The notes under the pieces are model-generated. The model had not been told where the DNA came from and made no database searches. It worked only from the letters and a program-made list of their open reading frames with translations. Positions 28,453 to 40,847 of a stretch of DNA of 64,000 bases are shown here, piece after piece (positions within the stretch are counted from its first letter, which is position 1; every line of letters begins with the position of its first letter). The stretch covers positions 124,001-188,000 of the forward strand of contig VDMD01000018.1 in the NCBI GenBank assembly GCA_007026445.1, given 5' to 3'. The translations under genes were made by a program, and so were the position numbers. This DNA comes from Schizophyllum amplum (lineage: Eukaryota > Basidiomycota > Agaricomycetes > Agaricales > Schizophyllaceae).

Positions 28453-29244
28453 GGGCGTCTCTTCCATGATCAGGATCAGCATGGTGCCGCACAAGACACA
28501 TTTTGAAACGCCAGCTCTCGCCCTCGGTCCACTGCGTCTGCAGCTTTGGATCCGACTCGCATCATGGCCATCATACATTGGACGGACAGGCTTGATACGA
28601 CCTCCTTCCGGACAGCAATAACCGCCGACAGAAGACACTCAGCGCCGCCGCGGGCGCGCAAGGAGTTTGCCAGGCTCCGTCTACCGAGGAGGCTTTGGGG
28701 AGGCAATGTAATGTAGAGTGCCAGCTGCCAGTAGGGTTGGGCATTGGAAGGCAGATTTTATGGCCAGCGTCATACACGAGATACTTCACGAGGCATCGCG
28801 GCCACCTACGCAGAATGACTGCCACCCACAATGCATATGATACTGCCATAAGCCGGCTCTCAGTGCGATAATGAAGAGGCTGTACCATTCAGAATTCGCC
28901 TGTGGCTGCCACAGCCAAGATGAGTCACTAAGTACCGGTGTCTTTCGACCTTCTATTGACGCTCGAAGGCTGTACAGTCTGCAATTCTCTGTGACACAGG
29001 TAGTAATTACATGTGATGTGAGCTGATCTTCGTAGACGAGTCACAACCAAGCTGAGGAGGACCATGCTCTCCTGTGACGGTCAACCCCAGTTTGACTGCG
29101 GAAGGCAAGGACGCATGGGGAATGGGGCGGCATGGTAGGTAGTCGAAAGTTGCATTATGAGCGCAACCGTATGGCGTGTGGTCGTTGATATAGTACAGAA
29201 GTCCGTCGTAACTGGGGGATCTGTCGACGAAGACTTCGAACCGT
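28453..29244. other. Intergenic between convergent membrane and zinc-knuckle genes
   Basis: Shared 3' flank of about 0.8 kb. ORFs on the minus strand are shadows with no support. Confidence 0.4.
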
Positions 29245-29872
29245 TCATCGCCGGCGCTTCCTGTCCCTCGAGCGCCCGCGAGACTCGTCCCCAGAGTTCG
29301 ACGCGGAGTCCGATCTACTTGAGGACCCAGAATCCGAGTCGCTGCTTGAGCTTGACCCAGAGTCCGAGTCGCTCTCCGAGTCCGATCCACTGTCGGACCC
29401 ACTTGCGCTACTCCTGCACGACCGTGTCAGCATCTTCAACATATACACAGCTAGCCAAACTAGAACGCACCTCCGCGCGCGCTTGCTGGGGCGGGCTCCA
29501 TCCTTCCCCTTGTCCTTCCCTTTCCCTTTCGCGGACTTCTCCAGGTCCTTCCGCTCCCGCTCGCGTGCTTCAAGTATCTTATTTGCTGTCCCCTCCCTGA
29601 TAGATAACATGCCACGTCAGAGATGGTCTCGTACGCATATACACGGTCACTCACTTCTTCTTGAACTCCTCCGGTACCTCTACGCTTGGCTTCGCCCGCG
29701 CGAGCGCCTTCGGGTTCGCCAGTTGTTGTGTGCGCGACGGTCGGCTCACATATGGCCTCGATCCTTTGCAGTCAAATATGAAGTGTCCTGTCCCTAGACA
29801 CTTTTGGCAGACGGTGCTCGGCGTGGCCCGCGGGCGTGCGTTGGATGAATGATGCGGGGCGTATTTGGACAT
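29245..29872 (-). CDS. ZCCHC10-like zinc-knuckle protein
   Basis: Three exons, 29655-29872, 29471-29596 and 29245-29413, give 170 residues with intact frame. The N-terminus holds one CCHC knuckle, CQKCLGTGHFIFDC, followed by KGSRPYVSRPSRTQQL. This is the signature of the ZCCHC10 family (CxKCLxxGHxxxxCxxxRxYxxRPSRT). A basic KGKGKDKGKD stretch and a long Ser/Asp tract (GSDSGSDSESDSDSGS) follow, and the protein ends GRSRDRKRRR. The RS/basic tail suggests a nuclear RNA-related role, which is inference. Introns are 57-58 nt. Confidence 0.85.
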
Positions 29873-30321
29873 GTCGAGATCCTTGTATGCGAGAAAGGCT
29901 GAGAAACTGCCCTGTGTACTGCTTGTTTGCGGGGTCAAAAGAGGGAGAGGCGTCGATGGTACTTAGTGGTTAGGGAGGAGGACAACGTGAAGCCAGAGGC
30001 GTGTGAAGACGACAATGCCGGACCGGTGCTCCGAAGTCGAAGTTCGTTTACTAAGTTTTTCTTCCTTGTCCCTCTCATTCACCATTGACTAGGTCTACTC
30101 CAGGATGGACGAATTGATATCTGACCATATCGATCTACTGATAGCTTACAAAGTCTACGAGGTCAAACGGCATGAAAGCTCCCTGGCTCTCCTGCCACCG
30201 TTCGCAGCGCAGAAGGTCGCAGTATAACTTAATCAGCAGTCCGACTACACCATGCCATCCAAGAACAGTCCTGAGTCCGGATCAGAGTTCCTTCCTCGCA
30301 CCCCATCGTCCCGACCCGCTA
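29873..30321. other. Intergenic
   Basis: Contains a 40-codon plus-strand ATG frame at 30105-30227 with no recognisable product. Otherwise nothing supportable. Confidence 0.35.
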
Positions 30322-33300
30322 TCATCTCTTCTTCGGCCGCTCGTCCTCCCGCTTCGTCCTCACCTCGACCATGCTTACGTGGATTCTTGCCTCAGCATTG
30401 ATATTGACGCCGCCAGCATCGCTTCCCCCGCCTGAGTGCATGTCCTCCCGCCGAGGCGGAGGTGGACAAATCATACGCGGCGGTATAAACCCGGGGGGCG
30501 CCGCTGGCGCTGCGTTCCGATATACCATCTGCGGGGGCATTGAGGTCGAGAACACGCGACTGTCGGGCGCCCCTTTGAGGGTCCGAGTTCAGGAGCGCCA
30601 TATCTGTCTGCGCAAGAACACTGGGGAGTGCCATAGTCGAAGATGCGACTCCTTGAGGGGCCGCGCGAGTCGATGCACCCGTCATGTGGGAAGCCTTGTC
30701 CGTTGTAATTGGAGGGCCCTGCCTTTGCATTGACTGGTGTGGCTTCCCTCAGTGCGGCTCATGGCCCTCGTACTGTTGGATGTGCTTGTTGTCCTTCCAG
30801 CAATTATGTCGAGTAACGTTAACCCGGCAGAAGACATATCCACAGCTCGTCGGTGGCGGCCCCACCCCTATGGATCGCGTGCGCTTTGCGGGGGGACGTG
30901 CGTCTTTCTCTCGTTCACGCTGCGTTGGCGCTTATTATTGTTGCTGCTGCTGGCGGTCGGCTGGGCTGCAGTGATAGTGGTTTGTGCGACGTGGTGGCAC
31001 GACTCGGAGGCGGCTTAGTGACGGCTTGTTGGCGGCTCTGTTACTACGGGCGGGCATGGTTGCCACAGTGGGGCCGGTTTGACCGCAGCGGGAACGAGTC
31101 GGCCTGGCCGCAGAGCTACGAGTCTGCCTGGCGGCGGTTGTGTCCGTGATGGTGGACAACGAGCCTTCCCTTCCCAAATTCTTTCTCCTCGTCCGTTTTG
31201 CAATGGGCTGCTCGTCTTCGGTCTCGGGCTCGTCCTCGGCAGCGGCGCGACGGCGCTTCGTCCTCCCGACTCCTTGGTTTTGCTTGCTTGCCCGTCCCGT
31301 CGCTGTCGCGTCCTCCTTCTGTCCATCCTCTGCCAGCTCGTTCAACTCCATCTCCTCACCCTCGTCTTCCTGGTCCTCCCCGGTCCCTGCCTCTTCGATA
31401 TCTCCTCTTTCTGTTTGCCCTTGGCACGAGTCCCACCCCTTGAACCCTTGGCGTCCTTCGCGGCCTTCCCATCCTTGTCTGTGTTCTGACTCTTCTCCTT
31501 CCTTTCCGCCTCCTTCTCCCTTTTCGCCTCCTTTTTCCTTTCAGCCTCCCTCTTCTTCCTTTCAGCCTCATCACTCAATTTTGTTCAAGCATTACTGTAT
31601 CACCAACGGTGATGCGTCCGACGACCGCTGGACGGGTCGGATGTAACGACAGTGCTGGATGTTTGGTCAGCATGGGTACTTACTGAAGGCAGAAAAATCT
31701 GAGGGGGCAGAACAAGACACGCCACTCACCCTTAATCTTCACCATCTGCGCCACAATACGATTTACATCCGGATCGGTGAGCTCTGGCGAGCAGTCCTGT
31801 GAGGAGGGATGGTTGGTCCGGCATTTTGTTTTGCTGTTGCCTTTTTCTTGCTGGATGACGCTGCAGCTTTGCCCTTGGCGGCTTTCGCATTGGTTGCTGC
31901 CTTGCGTGGTTGGGCATCACCTCTTCGGCTGCGGGGTCGCGTATCAGCCGTGGCGCCTTTCTCTTCGCAAGCCATCACTTCCTTGCTGGCCTTTACGCGT
32001 CCCGTCTTCGTCGCTCGATCTTTCTTCTGCGTCTGTCCCGTGACCATCATTGGTCCCTTGTCCAGCGTCCGCTCCCTCATCGCGCCTCGTTGCCTGGGGC
32101 TGACTGCGCAGAGAGACTGTCCTCCAGCAAAGCGCAGCTGAGGAGGTTAGGGATGTGCCCGACGCCGGACCTGGCAGAAGGTCCCGCGCCGCAACCGTGT
32201 ACGTGTACACGTCCTCGCACGCCGCGACAAGCACGATCTCGTCCTGGTACTCCAGTCTAAAATCGACGAGGGTCTCGTCGGCATGGTCGTCATCCGCGAC
32301 AGACATGCTCGCGTATTTGTCCCCGAGGGAAGGGATGGAAGCGAGGTGGGCGATAGCCTGTGTGGTCCCTGATCAGCCCAAGGCCACGACGAGGGAAAAT
32401 TACAGATCACTCACCTCATGTACTAACTCCGCGCGCGCTTCCTTCAACGCCTCTTCCAGGCTCTGGCTAGACCCGCGCTTCTGCACGCGTAGCAAGAGCT
32501 CTTCACAGCGCGTAGGGGGCGCCTCATTGTCGCCAACCTCTTCTCCTTGCAGGTCATCCCCGACAAGCTCATAAGCTTCGTCATCTTGCGAGACCGCCGC
32601 ATCCCCTTCCAGCCTCTCTCCGTCTCTTTCCATCTGAGACTGCTCTCCCGCAATTTTCTCGTCCTTCTGATCATCTTCCCCAGTCTCTTCATCTCCGCTG
32701 ACCTCCTCATCACCATACGCACCGAACGTGGCCAGTATCTCATGCAACACAACCAGCGAATTCGTCGTGATGCGCTTGTCAATGTCCGCGTCCGTGACAG
32801 ACTTGTAGGTTCCACTAGCGCCCGAGGGTGTAGACAGGGTAGACGAGGGATCGCCCGCAGAAAAGCCATGGTTGCTTGCTGAGGAGTGATGATCGTTAGT
32901 GTGAGGGCGCAGTCTCAGTGCATCGTCCTGCGCTGCTGCCGCTTCGATGCAGCGCGCAAAGAAGCATTCGTCGGGACGCTGCCGTCTCTGGTGGCGTCAT
33001 CAGTCTTTATTATGCAGTAAGTATACGGCAGACCAGATACGCACCTTGGGTTTCTCCGGCCGCGGACCTGAGCTCTCGGGTGTCGTCTCAGGCTGTTCAA
33101 TGCCTTCCTGCTTATCCTTTTCCTCTTGCTTTCGCCGAAGTTTTTCTTCTTCTTTCTCCCATTCTTCCACATCACCCCGCCATTTCTCCACGTCCTCCAG
33201 CCATTCATCCTCTCCCTTCCGCCAATCGGAGAATTTTGCCCTGCAATAATTCTCCGGATTTTCCGACTTAGGAAGTTCAACGCGCTCTGGCAACCCAAGC

Positions 33301-34299
33301 CCGGCGCGCGTTCTCCACTGCCGGACCCGCTCGTTCCATGCATTCTGTAATGCGAGGAAGGCCGTATCCGTAACATATGTCTCCGCCTCGGTAGATACGT
33401 CTTCGATAGCGGCGTCCATGGCGTAGACGACAGGCATGCCAGCGTCGTCGGTGCGGTCGATAATGTCCGGCAGTGCATTCGTAGCAATCTGCGGCGTCAG
33501 CGCTGGTAGCGCCTTGATGGTATAGGTGGTGGAGGTGCTGGCCAGCAGCGTGCTTGATGTCGCGGCGGATGGAGAGTAGGCGTCGACGTCGTCCAGAGGG
33601 CGGGCAGAGGCAGTCGCGGATGAGCGTGTGGTGACATATGATGACCGGGCCGCCGCGTCGCTCAGGCGGTCGAGGCCTCCGCGGTATTCGACTCCAGGTA
33701 GACCAAGGACAGTGGGTGCGAGGGCCGACAGGATGGATGATCTGCGGCGGGTGACAGTCATGGGAGAGGGGGAGCTGGGGGTAGGGGGTTCTACCACGAT
33801 ATAAGGCACAAGGTCTGTATCGTTGGATTGCATGTTGTCGAAGCCTTCGCCCTCGACGGTGTCTCCGCCCATCATCGAGTCATCTCTGAGACCTTGTTCG
33901 CATAGCTCGCCTGTCGCGGGAGGACCTACAGCGAAAATACATGTCATTCAGTGCCACAAATGCATCGAACTGGCACAACCGCTCACCTGCCTCGCCCGCG
34001 ACCACGTTCTCTTGGGTTGGACCTTCGTCCCTTACCGCGCTCGTCTCGTATCGATACTCGTCCACCGTATTCGCCTCATATTCCATGTTGGCGTCGGCGC
34101 CAGTGTTGGTGTTGCCGCCGCTCCCCAAATCGCTGGCGGCAGTCTCTGCATTCGTGCTCCACGACGCGCTTCGGAGGCGGTCGCTGGGTGAATAGTATGG
34201 CGGCGTAGGGAGACGCCGTGTTCCATGTGAGATACGCGGATGACCATCTGATTCTGGGCGAGCCAAGTGGTCGTCAGAGGAGTGTGTGCGGTGGGACAT
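30322..34299 (-). CDS. Large unknown protein, several frameshifts
   Basis: I do not recognise the family. Exons 33987-34299, 33045-33925, 32415-32978 and one starting at 32357 join in frame. They read MSHRTHSSDDHLARPESDGH..., a coiled coil (DWRKGEDEWLEDVEKWRGDV), RPDECFFARCIEAAAAQDDA, an acidic stretch (GDEETGEDDQKDEK) and LVDFRLEYQDEIVLVAACED. After that the coding signal continues in changing frames: lysine-rich to about 31800, then DCSPELTDPDVNRIVAQMVK, a KKREAERKK coiled coil, acidic DEGEEMELNELAED, a Cys/His segment (CGYVFCRVNVTRHNCWKDN) and a tail ending ERPKKR at 30322. At least four of the breaks are one-base deletions (near 32131, 32090, 31805 and 31398). Long disordered basic/acidic parts suggest a nuclear protein. 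It could also be two genes. Confidence 0.5.
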
Positions 34300-35411
34300 G
34301 TTGTGTGTATGAAGGTAAGAAGCTCTTTGGCGATGTGGTTCGATGGTGTATGGGACAAAAAGATTGTATACCGAGTCTATGCATGGAGTACAGGCTTATA
34401 AACGCGCTGAAGAACAATGGCATGCGAGGCGAGGGTATTGAGGCGCTGGTTGAGGCGTTGGCGTGAGAGGGAATGCTGCGCGGTTGTGGGCGTATAGCTG
34501 TGAGAGTACAATAGCCAGTAGCAGTTTCTATTGTCCCTATCAAGCAGGCGGTGCTTGATGTTGTTGAGAATAGGAAAGCGATGCTTATTGTCCAAGGTAG
34601 GAAGGTGTGGCTTGTTAATCAAGATGGGGAAAACATCTGTGGGTGCCGCAGTGAACTTGATTGCTATTGTCCGAATACGGCGAGGATTGTTATTCGCCCA
34701 TATCTAGTGTCAATAGGAAAGCGGTGACATCTGACCTTTGTATAGAATATTGGACTGCTATTGTTCAGTTTGGGGCCAACTGTAGGCGTCATCCCGAAGG
34801 GCTGCTATCAGCGACACTGAATCACTTGTCTTATATAGAGGGCTGATACCAATATGAGGCAAACAATGCTTCTGTTGCGGTCGGATTGAGGACATGGTGA
34901 ATGAGAGCGCGCATCGGCCGTGAAACGTGGGGGTGCGAAGGCGAAGCCCGCGGCAAGCGCCGAAAGTTCCGTCGTAAGTATGTAATCTTCCCACGCTTTC
35001 ATTTCCCACGCTCGAGTCGGGCAGTCTCCAATACTCAAGTCCAGGTTGAACTTACATATGAGTACCCAGCTGCCCAAGGAGCATCGTCCGAGGTGACAAG
35101 GCTTATAGGCTTCTCACCAGGGCATGGTCTGGACACCCGACCAGTGTTCAACCAGAATAAACGACCGTAGCGACGCGATAGATCTAAGGTAGACCGGGAG
35201 CCCGAAGGCCACGACAAACGAGAGTCCAAACATAACGAGCCAGGAGACGAGCGAGGCAGTCATAGTACCGTATACATAGCACCAGACAGCAAAGTCCATA
35301 TTTGAGCATGGGACACGACGGGGACAGCGAGACGGGCAGGAGGGCATGCTATCGCGACGCTAGCTCTATGCAAGAACCAACGATAGTTTTACGCCAGAAC
35401 CAGCGCTATGC
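34300..35411. other. Intergenic with repeated TATTGTCC/ATAGGAAAGCG motifs
   Basis: No gene supported. The segment 34500-34790 carries TATTGTCC three times (34529-34536, 34586-34593, 34665-34672) and AATAGGAAAGCG twice (34569-34580, 34712-34723). It may be upstream control DNA of the minus-strand gene or a decayed repeat. Confidence 0.4.
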
Positions 35412-36225
35412 TTAGGCCAGCATGGCGCCAACGAACGCCAGCGCGCCCGCGAGGCCCGCAGCGCCGAAGGTCGTCGCCGACGCACCGTTCGAAGGGGTGG
35501 TCGCGCCGCCCGAGGCTGTGGCGCTACCGCTCGAGCCGGCCTCGACGGCGGTCGGGGGGACGGTTGAGGTGCCGGTGGCGGAGGTGGCGCTGGGAGGACG
35601 GGTTAGCACATCATGCTCGGGACATCAATAGGCGGATGGTGAGGAAGACTTCGACTGCAAGAAGCAGCTCGAGGGCGAGATATGGAACGGAAGGTACTGC
35701 GGCCATTGACGGAATATACACACCTGTTCGACCTCGACGCCGTCGTGCTTCCGCTGCTGCTGCTGCTGCTGCTGCTCGAGGAAGTGTCCTCCGTGATGTT
35801 GAACTCGGGGCTCTGGGCGTAGATCGTGGTCAGGTCGGTCTCGCTCTTGACGAAGTTGACACGGAAGGTGCCGCCCGTGGGCCAGCCGCCGCTGGGCGCG
35901 CCAACGGAGGTCTGGCCGAGCGAGGAGTCGACGAGGGCCGCGAGGACCTGGTTGTTGTCGGGCATAACGGAGCGGTCCTGGAGCGGGGATGAGTATGCGC
36001 GTAAGCAGTATGAAGGGGGACAGATGGGAACGCTGATCGGGCGTAAGAGACGAAACGCACCTCGTTGGTCAGGACGATGGTGAAGTTGCTCGCGTCGGTG
36101 TTGACAGCATCCCACTTCACTGTCTGCTGGCCCTTGTTCGTCCAGTCGACCGAGGCGTTGGGCTCGGTGACGGTGATCGCAACAGCGCTGGCGACGAACG
36201 CAAGGAGGATGGCGGCGGCGTACAT
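35412..36225 (-). CDS. Ser/Thr-rich GPI-anchored wall protein, Kre9/Knh1-like
   Basis: Three exons, 36061-36225, 35724-35977 and 35412-35589, give 198 residues in an intact frame. The N-terminus is a signal peptide (MYAAAILLAFVASAVAITV). The next 100 residues fit the Kre9/Knh1-type beta-sandwich found in many fungal surface proteins (EPNASVDWTNKGQQTVKWD, FTIVLTNE, GGTFRVNFV, IYAQSPEFNI). A serine run of ten and a Ser/Thr-rich stalk follow. A hydrophobic C-terminal end (GAAGLAGALAFVGAMLA) fits GPI-anchor addition. Likely wall or plasma-membrane located. The role of this protein type is not well known. Confidence 0.85.
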
Positions 36226-36650
36226 GATGATGTGTGGTTGAAGTTGGTGGATCGGGGGTGAGAGGGAGGAGGTGGTGGTGGTGATGGTAGGAAGGTAGGT
36301 GGGTGAAGAAAGAGCGGTGGTGCAAAGAGCGTATAAGAACGGTCGGGCGAGAAGGGCCTGTTGTGGACCGTGGATGCAGGAAGCAAGGAGCGAAAATCGA
36401 CTCAAACGGCAGATGCTTTCGGCCAGTTTCCCCGTCAGGGGTCCCGCTCAATGCTGTGTGCCGTCCGGCGCTACCGCCGCTCATGCTTATTGATATTTAT
36501 CTGAAGTTGCGCTGGCTGGCTTCCTGTTTTCTGACTTCCCTGCGACGCCTACTGCACACACAAAAAAGCTGTAATTTTTCCTGCTCAGCGAGGTCCGGCG
36601 AGAACGCTTCCCCGCCGGCCGGCCGAGGCCATCATGAACCAGAGTAAGAT

Positions 36651-37391
36651 CGGACGACAAATCCGCGTCCGCCGATTCGGCGGATGATGCGGACACACGT
36701 GGCGCATACCCTCGCAGAGACACCACGGACTCTCCGCGGAGACCCTCCGCAGACTCTCTACGAAGACTCCCGAAAGACGCCAAACCTTCCTACAGTACAA
36801 AGTGCACTGATATGTATTATCGGAGGCCTATCAACGTTTATAAGTACTCGCCACTAGTCGTCGTGCTCACATTGTCAACACGGAGAGTACAAGGGTGGAC
36901 GGGGTCTCCGCGGAGAGTCTTTGTGAAGAGTCTGCGCAGACCCTTCGCGGAGGCTCTTCACAAAGACCTCCATGGCAGAGACCATCTACTGAGCCCATCT
37001 GTAGTTTCCAGCTCAAACTATCAGGCCTTCAGGTGTATACTATATCGCTGCACCGTTACACGTGTCTGTAAGAACAAGAGATTCACCCAAAAGGCAACCT
37101 TAAAGCAAAAGCGCCGATCACCCCTACATACACTGACAACGAGACCGTGGCGACCCTCGAGCTTCCTGGAGCCGCCATAGCATTTTGGGAGTCTTCGGCC
37201 TTGCAGGACGTTGAACACGGCGTCCAGGACCTTGAAAAGGACTTGCGCGCCGTCATCGTCTCACCACGTGTGTCCGCCATCATCCGCCATCATCCGCCAT
37301 CATCCGCCGGATCGGCGGACGGCGGATTGTCGTCCCAGAACCGCGATGCTCTCCGGACGGCGGATTTGTCGTCCCAGAACCGGATGCTCTC
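36651..37391. mobile_element. Foldback/MITE-like element with nested inverted repeats
   Basis: The left arm 36651-36702 (begins CGGACGACAAATCCGC, ends ACACACGTGG) is the imperfect reverse complement of the right arm 37263-37335. The right arm is longer because CCGCCATCAT is repeated three times (37274-37303), and its outer end GGCGGATTGTCGTCCCAGAAC is copied again at 37359-37380. A second inverted pair, GACTCTCCGCGGAGACCC (about 36728-36745) against its complement at about 36901-36918, lies inside. No transposase frame is present, so the element would be non-autonomous. No target-site duplication was established. Confidence 0.55.
36917..36967. repeat. Perfect 14-bp hairpin inside the foldback element
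   Basis: GTCTTTGTGAAGAG at 36917-36930 and its exact complement CTCTTCACAAAGAC at 36954-36967 can form a stem with a 23-nt GC-rich loop. Confidence 0.7.
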
Positions 37392-37769
37392 TCTAGGAGT
37401 CAGAGGCCGTAACAACTGAATTTACGTCGTTACGGCGTCGGTGCCTAGGCGCAGATCGTGGGAAGAAGTCCCTGTTCAACTCAGTGCAGCGCACGTGGTA
37501 GTGACTCAAATCTCCCACGACCCTCTTGCTCTAAACTCCAACATCGGTTGGTGTTACGTGTTTCTCCTTGTAACACGTTGTCCCTGGTCACATCCTAGGT
37601 CAATCCTCTTCTGGCATACATCTGACCAGCAATACTTACATAGGCATCGCTGTATCCGATCCTCGCGCATCTCCATCGTTCGCCTGCAGCTCTATTTGCC
37701 CATAACGGGTCAACGAGTTTATTTCGAACCTCATCTTCGTAGTACAGCAGCTGCTCGAATCTCTACTCG

Positions 37770-40550
37770 ATGAACGTCCTTGTCTATGGCGCGCCCGACT
37801 CCGCCGCGCTCTCGCTCCTGCGCGCCGCCCTCATCCCGCACTACGCTGTTCAACCTCTATCCGCCAGCGCGCTAGCTGGACAGCCCTGGAACGTCAACTG
37901 CGCCCTGCTTGTGGTACCGAAGGCGAACGATCTGAACAGCGGTAAGGTGAGTGAATCTTATGATTTATGTCGAGTGCCTTTCGTTTATGGAGAGGGCGCC
38001 CCGCTCCCTACGCAAAAAGCTTTGATGGAGTAGCCACACGAAGTAGAAAAGCCACAGGCATGACTCGTCGGGATACGGCTGAAGCTAATGAACTGACAGC
38101 CCCAATTTTAGGCCATTACCGCCATCCAATCGTATGTGCGAGACGGCGGCGCTTTCCTAGGACTGTCCACAGGCGCCGTGCTCTCCAAGACAGCTGCCAG
38201 CGGCATCGAAGCGGGACTGCAGCTCTATGTGCGGCCAGGAGGATATTTACGGTTCGACAGCGAGAAGCTGCGTCAGTCTGTGGGCGATACATCATCCGTT
38301 GCGGACGGCGTGTCTTCACAGGCTAGCACTGTTAGCGTTGAAGATCTCGCCGGCAATGTCGCGCACAGCGTACGTCTGGACCCGTTGAATATCCTCGACG
38401 GCTTTTCAAAAGAGGAGGGCGCGGAGACTGTTTTGCGATACACAAGCAGCGACTCGAAGGAAGGACCCAGCTCTTCTCCTGCTGCCGTCGCGCTCAAAGT
38501 TGGCTCCGGGCGCGTCGCCGTGGTTGCGCCAAGCTTGGAGGACTCCACCTCTATCTCCTCATCATTATTCCCATCTCAGTCTCCCCCATCACCCTCACCT
38601 ACCTCGCCTACGTCACATAACTCAACCCTCCCGCTCCTCCTCCCCGTCCTCGCCAGCCTCGGCCTGCGCGTTTCATCCTCAGCCACCGTGAGCCCCTCGA
38701 AGACGTCGGCGCGCCCACAGCCACAATTTCTGACCTCGCACCCTGGGAGGCCGGATATTGTCGAGAGGATCGTGAAGGCGCTCGCTGTTGCGCAGGCGGA
38801 GGAGTCTGGCGCGTCCATGAAGCAGGGAGGAAACTCGGCAACTCCAATCGCCACCCTCGCCGAGCAACTCTCCGTCTGGGAGGACACGGAGGACACGTTC
38901 CATTTCTACCCGCTTGCGGGGGCGGCGGACGCGGTGAGGGCTGCCCAGGGTGAACTGGATGCGAACAGTAGCGTCAACGACTCCAAATCCGTCGCCAACA
39001 CCTCAAAGCCCAGCAGCGAGACGTCAAAATCATCCCCTAGACATATCGTTCTCTGCCCCTCCTCTGCGCTCCCGCCCCCTGAGCTGACGCCGCACTTTGA
39101 TCTCGCGGCGTTCTATGGCGCGCTGGATGCGGCCAGGGAGGCGGTAGGTGTGACGGGGACGGCGACGGAGACTTCCGAGGCGGATGAACGTCAGGACAAG
39201 CCGTGGGCCCTCGGCGATGCCCTTCTGTACGGGGAGGCGGTCACTAGCACGCAGACGATGCTCGAGAGGTGCGTACAGGCACCTCATTTGCCCAAACACC
39301 CCATTGCTCGGACACCTGCCGGACGCCCTTCTGAGCCTGCGCCCTACCCACCACCGTGTTTCCTGTACTGACGCGCCCTGGCCAGAAACCCCAATTTCCA
39401 CTACGCGCTTCCTACGCCGCTCGTCTCACTCGCGTACGCACAGCTCTCCGGGCGCGGGCGTGGCGGAAACGTGTGGCTGTCACCCGCAGGGTGCTTGCAG
39501 TTCTCGGTGCTGCTGCGTGTTCCCGTGAAGGAGGTGCGTCTCATTTGTTTGTTTGTATTTTATTTTATTTTTCACTATCTGGCTTCACTCGGACGCTTGT
39601 ATTTATATATGACGGACCGTTGATCTTTTCCTTTGGTTTCTGGTCTCATTCTTCTTCAGGTCCAGCCTCAAAAGCTCGTCTTTGTTCAGTACCTCTTCGC
39701 GCTCGCGGTTGCAGAGGCATGCGAGGATGAAGGCGTGCTAGGGAAATACGGGCGCAAGGTTCGTAGCAGGGTTTGTGGCAATCGTGTTCCCTTTTCTCAT
39801 ACATTTCCTAGGTCCGCATCAAATGGCCCAATGACGTGTACGCAGAGACCGGAGGCTACACACAGTCTGGTGAGAAAGAGGTCAAGAAAATAGGTGGTAT
39901 TCTCGTTAATACGAGCTTCGGTGGGGCGGATGCGGATGTGATCATTGGTGAGATCTCCTTCTTCATCGTCAGCGTCGCCGTGCGACCTCGTACACGCCGC
40001 TCACCCCCTCATAGGCAGCGGCCTCAACGTCCTGAACGAGCCTCCTATTCTCTCCCTCGCACAATTACTGCCCTCCACAGCGGCGAACGCGCCGACGCTG
40101 GAGTGCACCGCGGCCGCCATTCTCGCGCATTTCGCACCCATGTGGGACGAGTTCGTCGCCGGGCGGGGCAGCTTTGCACCATTCATGAACCGCTATCTGG
40201 CGCGGTGGCTGCATTCGTGAGTGATCTTCTATCAGTCATGTTTTTATCCCTATATTCACCCCACCCCTCTCCTCCAGCGACCAGCTCGTGACAATTACGA
40301 CAGTCGACCCGCCGCAGCGGGCGCGCATCGTTGGCATCACGGAGCAGGGGCTGTTGCGCGCGATGCCGGAGAGGACGACAGGGTCGATAGCGAGAGGATA
40401 CGGAGCGAGGGGCAGTGAGTGATCCTCTTGGCTTGTTATGCTGGTCATGTTAATGTGGTCTACTACAGGCTCGAGACCCAGTTCATCGACCTGCAACCGG
40501 ACGGGAACAGCTTCGACATCATGTCGGGGATGATCAAGGCGAAGAGATGA
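37770..40550 (+). CDS. BPL1: Biotin-protein ligase (holocarboxylase synthetase)
   Basis: Attaches biotin to carboxylases in the cytosol. Eight exons, 37770-37946, 38112-39268, 39386-39533, 39660-39758, 39812-39947, 40015-40216, 40278-40414 and 40469-40550, give about 712 residues, the size of yeast Bpl1. The N-terminal glutamine-amidotransferase-like domain begins MNVLVYGAPDSAALSLLRAA and includes DGGAFLGLSTGAV. The catalytic domain has the biotin-AMP loop GRGRGGNVWLSPAGC, then RIKWPNDVYA and KIGGILVNTSF. The C-terminal part ends FIDLQPDGNSFDIM. A one-base deletion at about 40371-40374 is required to move from LLRAMPER to DDRVDSERIRSEGQ, after which the last splice and end are in frame. Confidence 0.92.
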
Positions 40551-40847
40551 AATAATTGAACAGCGCACTTGCGGCAAGTGTATACCGGCAGAAAGCCTGC
40601 AGGCAGTGCATCTTCATGCAATAGTTTCTGACTAACGCTGGGTCGCTCGCTACAAAGGCTGGGTGTTACTACGGCATCTGAAAGCTGACCTGCTGCTCGT
40701 CGTCCGGGAGAAGACGCGGAGTGCTTCGTCGTCTGAGGACGTCGATCACGCCGCGCGAGGTTCTACAAGCATTATATGCACTCTTTTGGTGTTGTACACT
40801 ATGCATTGAACACTTTGAAGAGCTACGACATCGTCACGATCGGGCGG

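Larger units (their letters stand above)
36226..37769. other. Intergenic holding a foldback element
   Basis: No coding gene. Contains the inverted-repeat element described separately (36651-37391), the promoter of the GPI gene at its left end and the BPL1 5' flank at its right end. Confidence 0.5.

Noticed and set aside
30105..30227. 40-codon ATG frame MDELISDHID...
   Set aside because: Too short and unsupported. May be chance or a leader.
33000..33044. Unspliced end of the 33.0-34.3 kb frame as a separate gene stop
   Set aside because: A 66-nt intron at 32979-33044 joins it in phase to RPDECFFARCIEAAAA and a further 560 bp of coding-like sequence.
35114..35347. Minus-strand 77-codon frame with hydrophobic residues
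   Set aside because: Lies in the 3' flank of the GPI-protein gene, with no splice context or family match.
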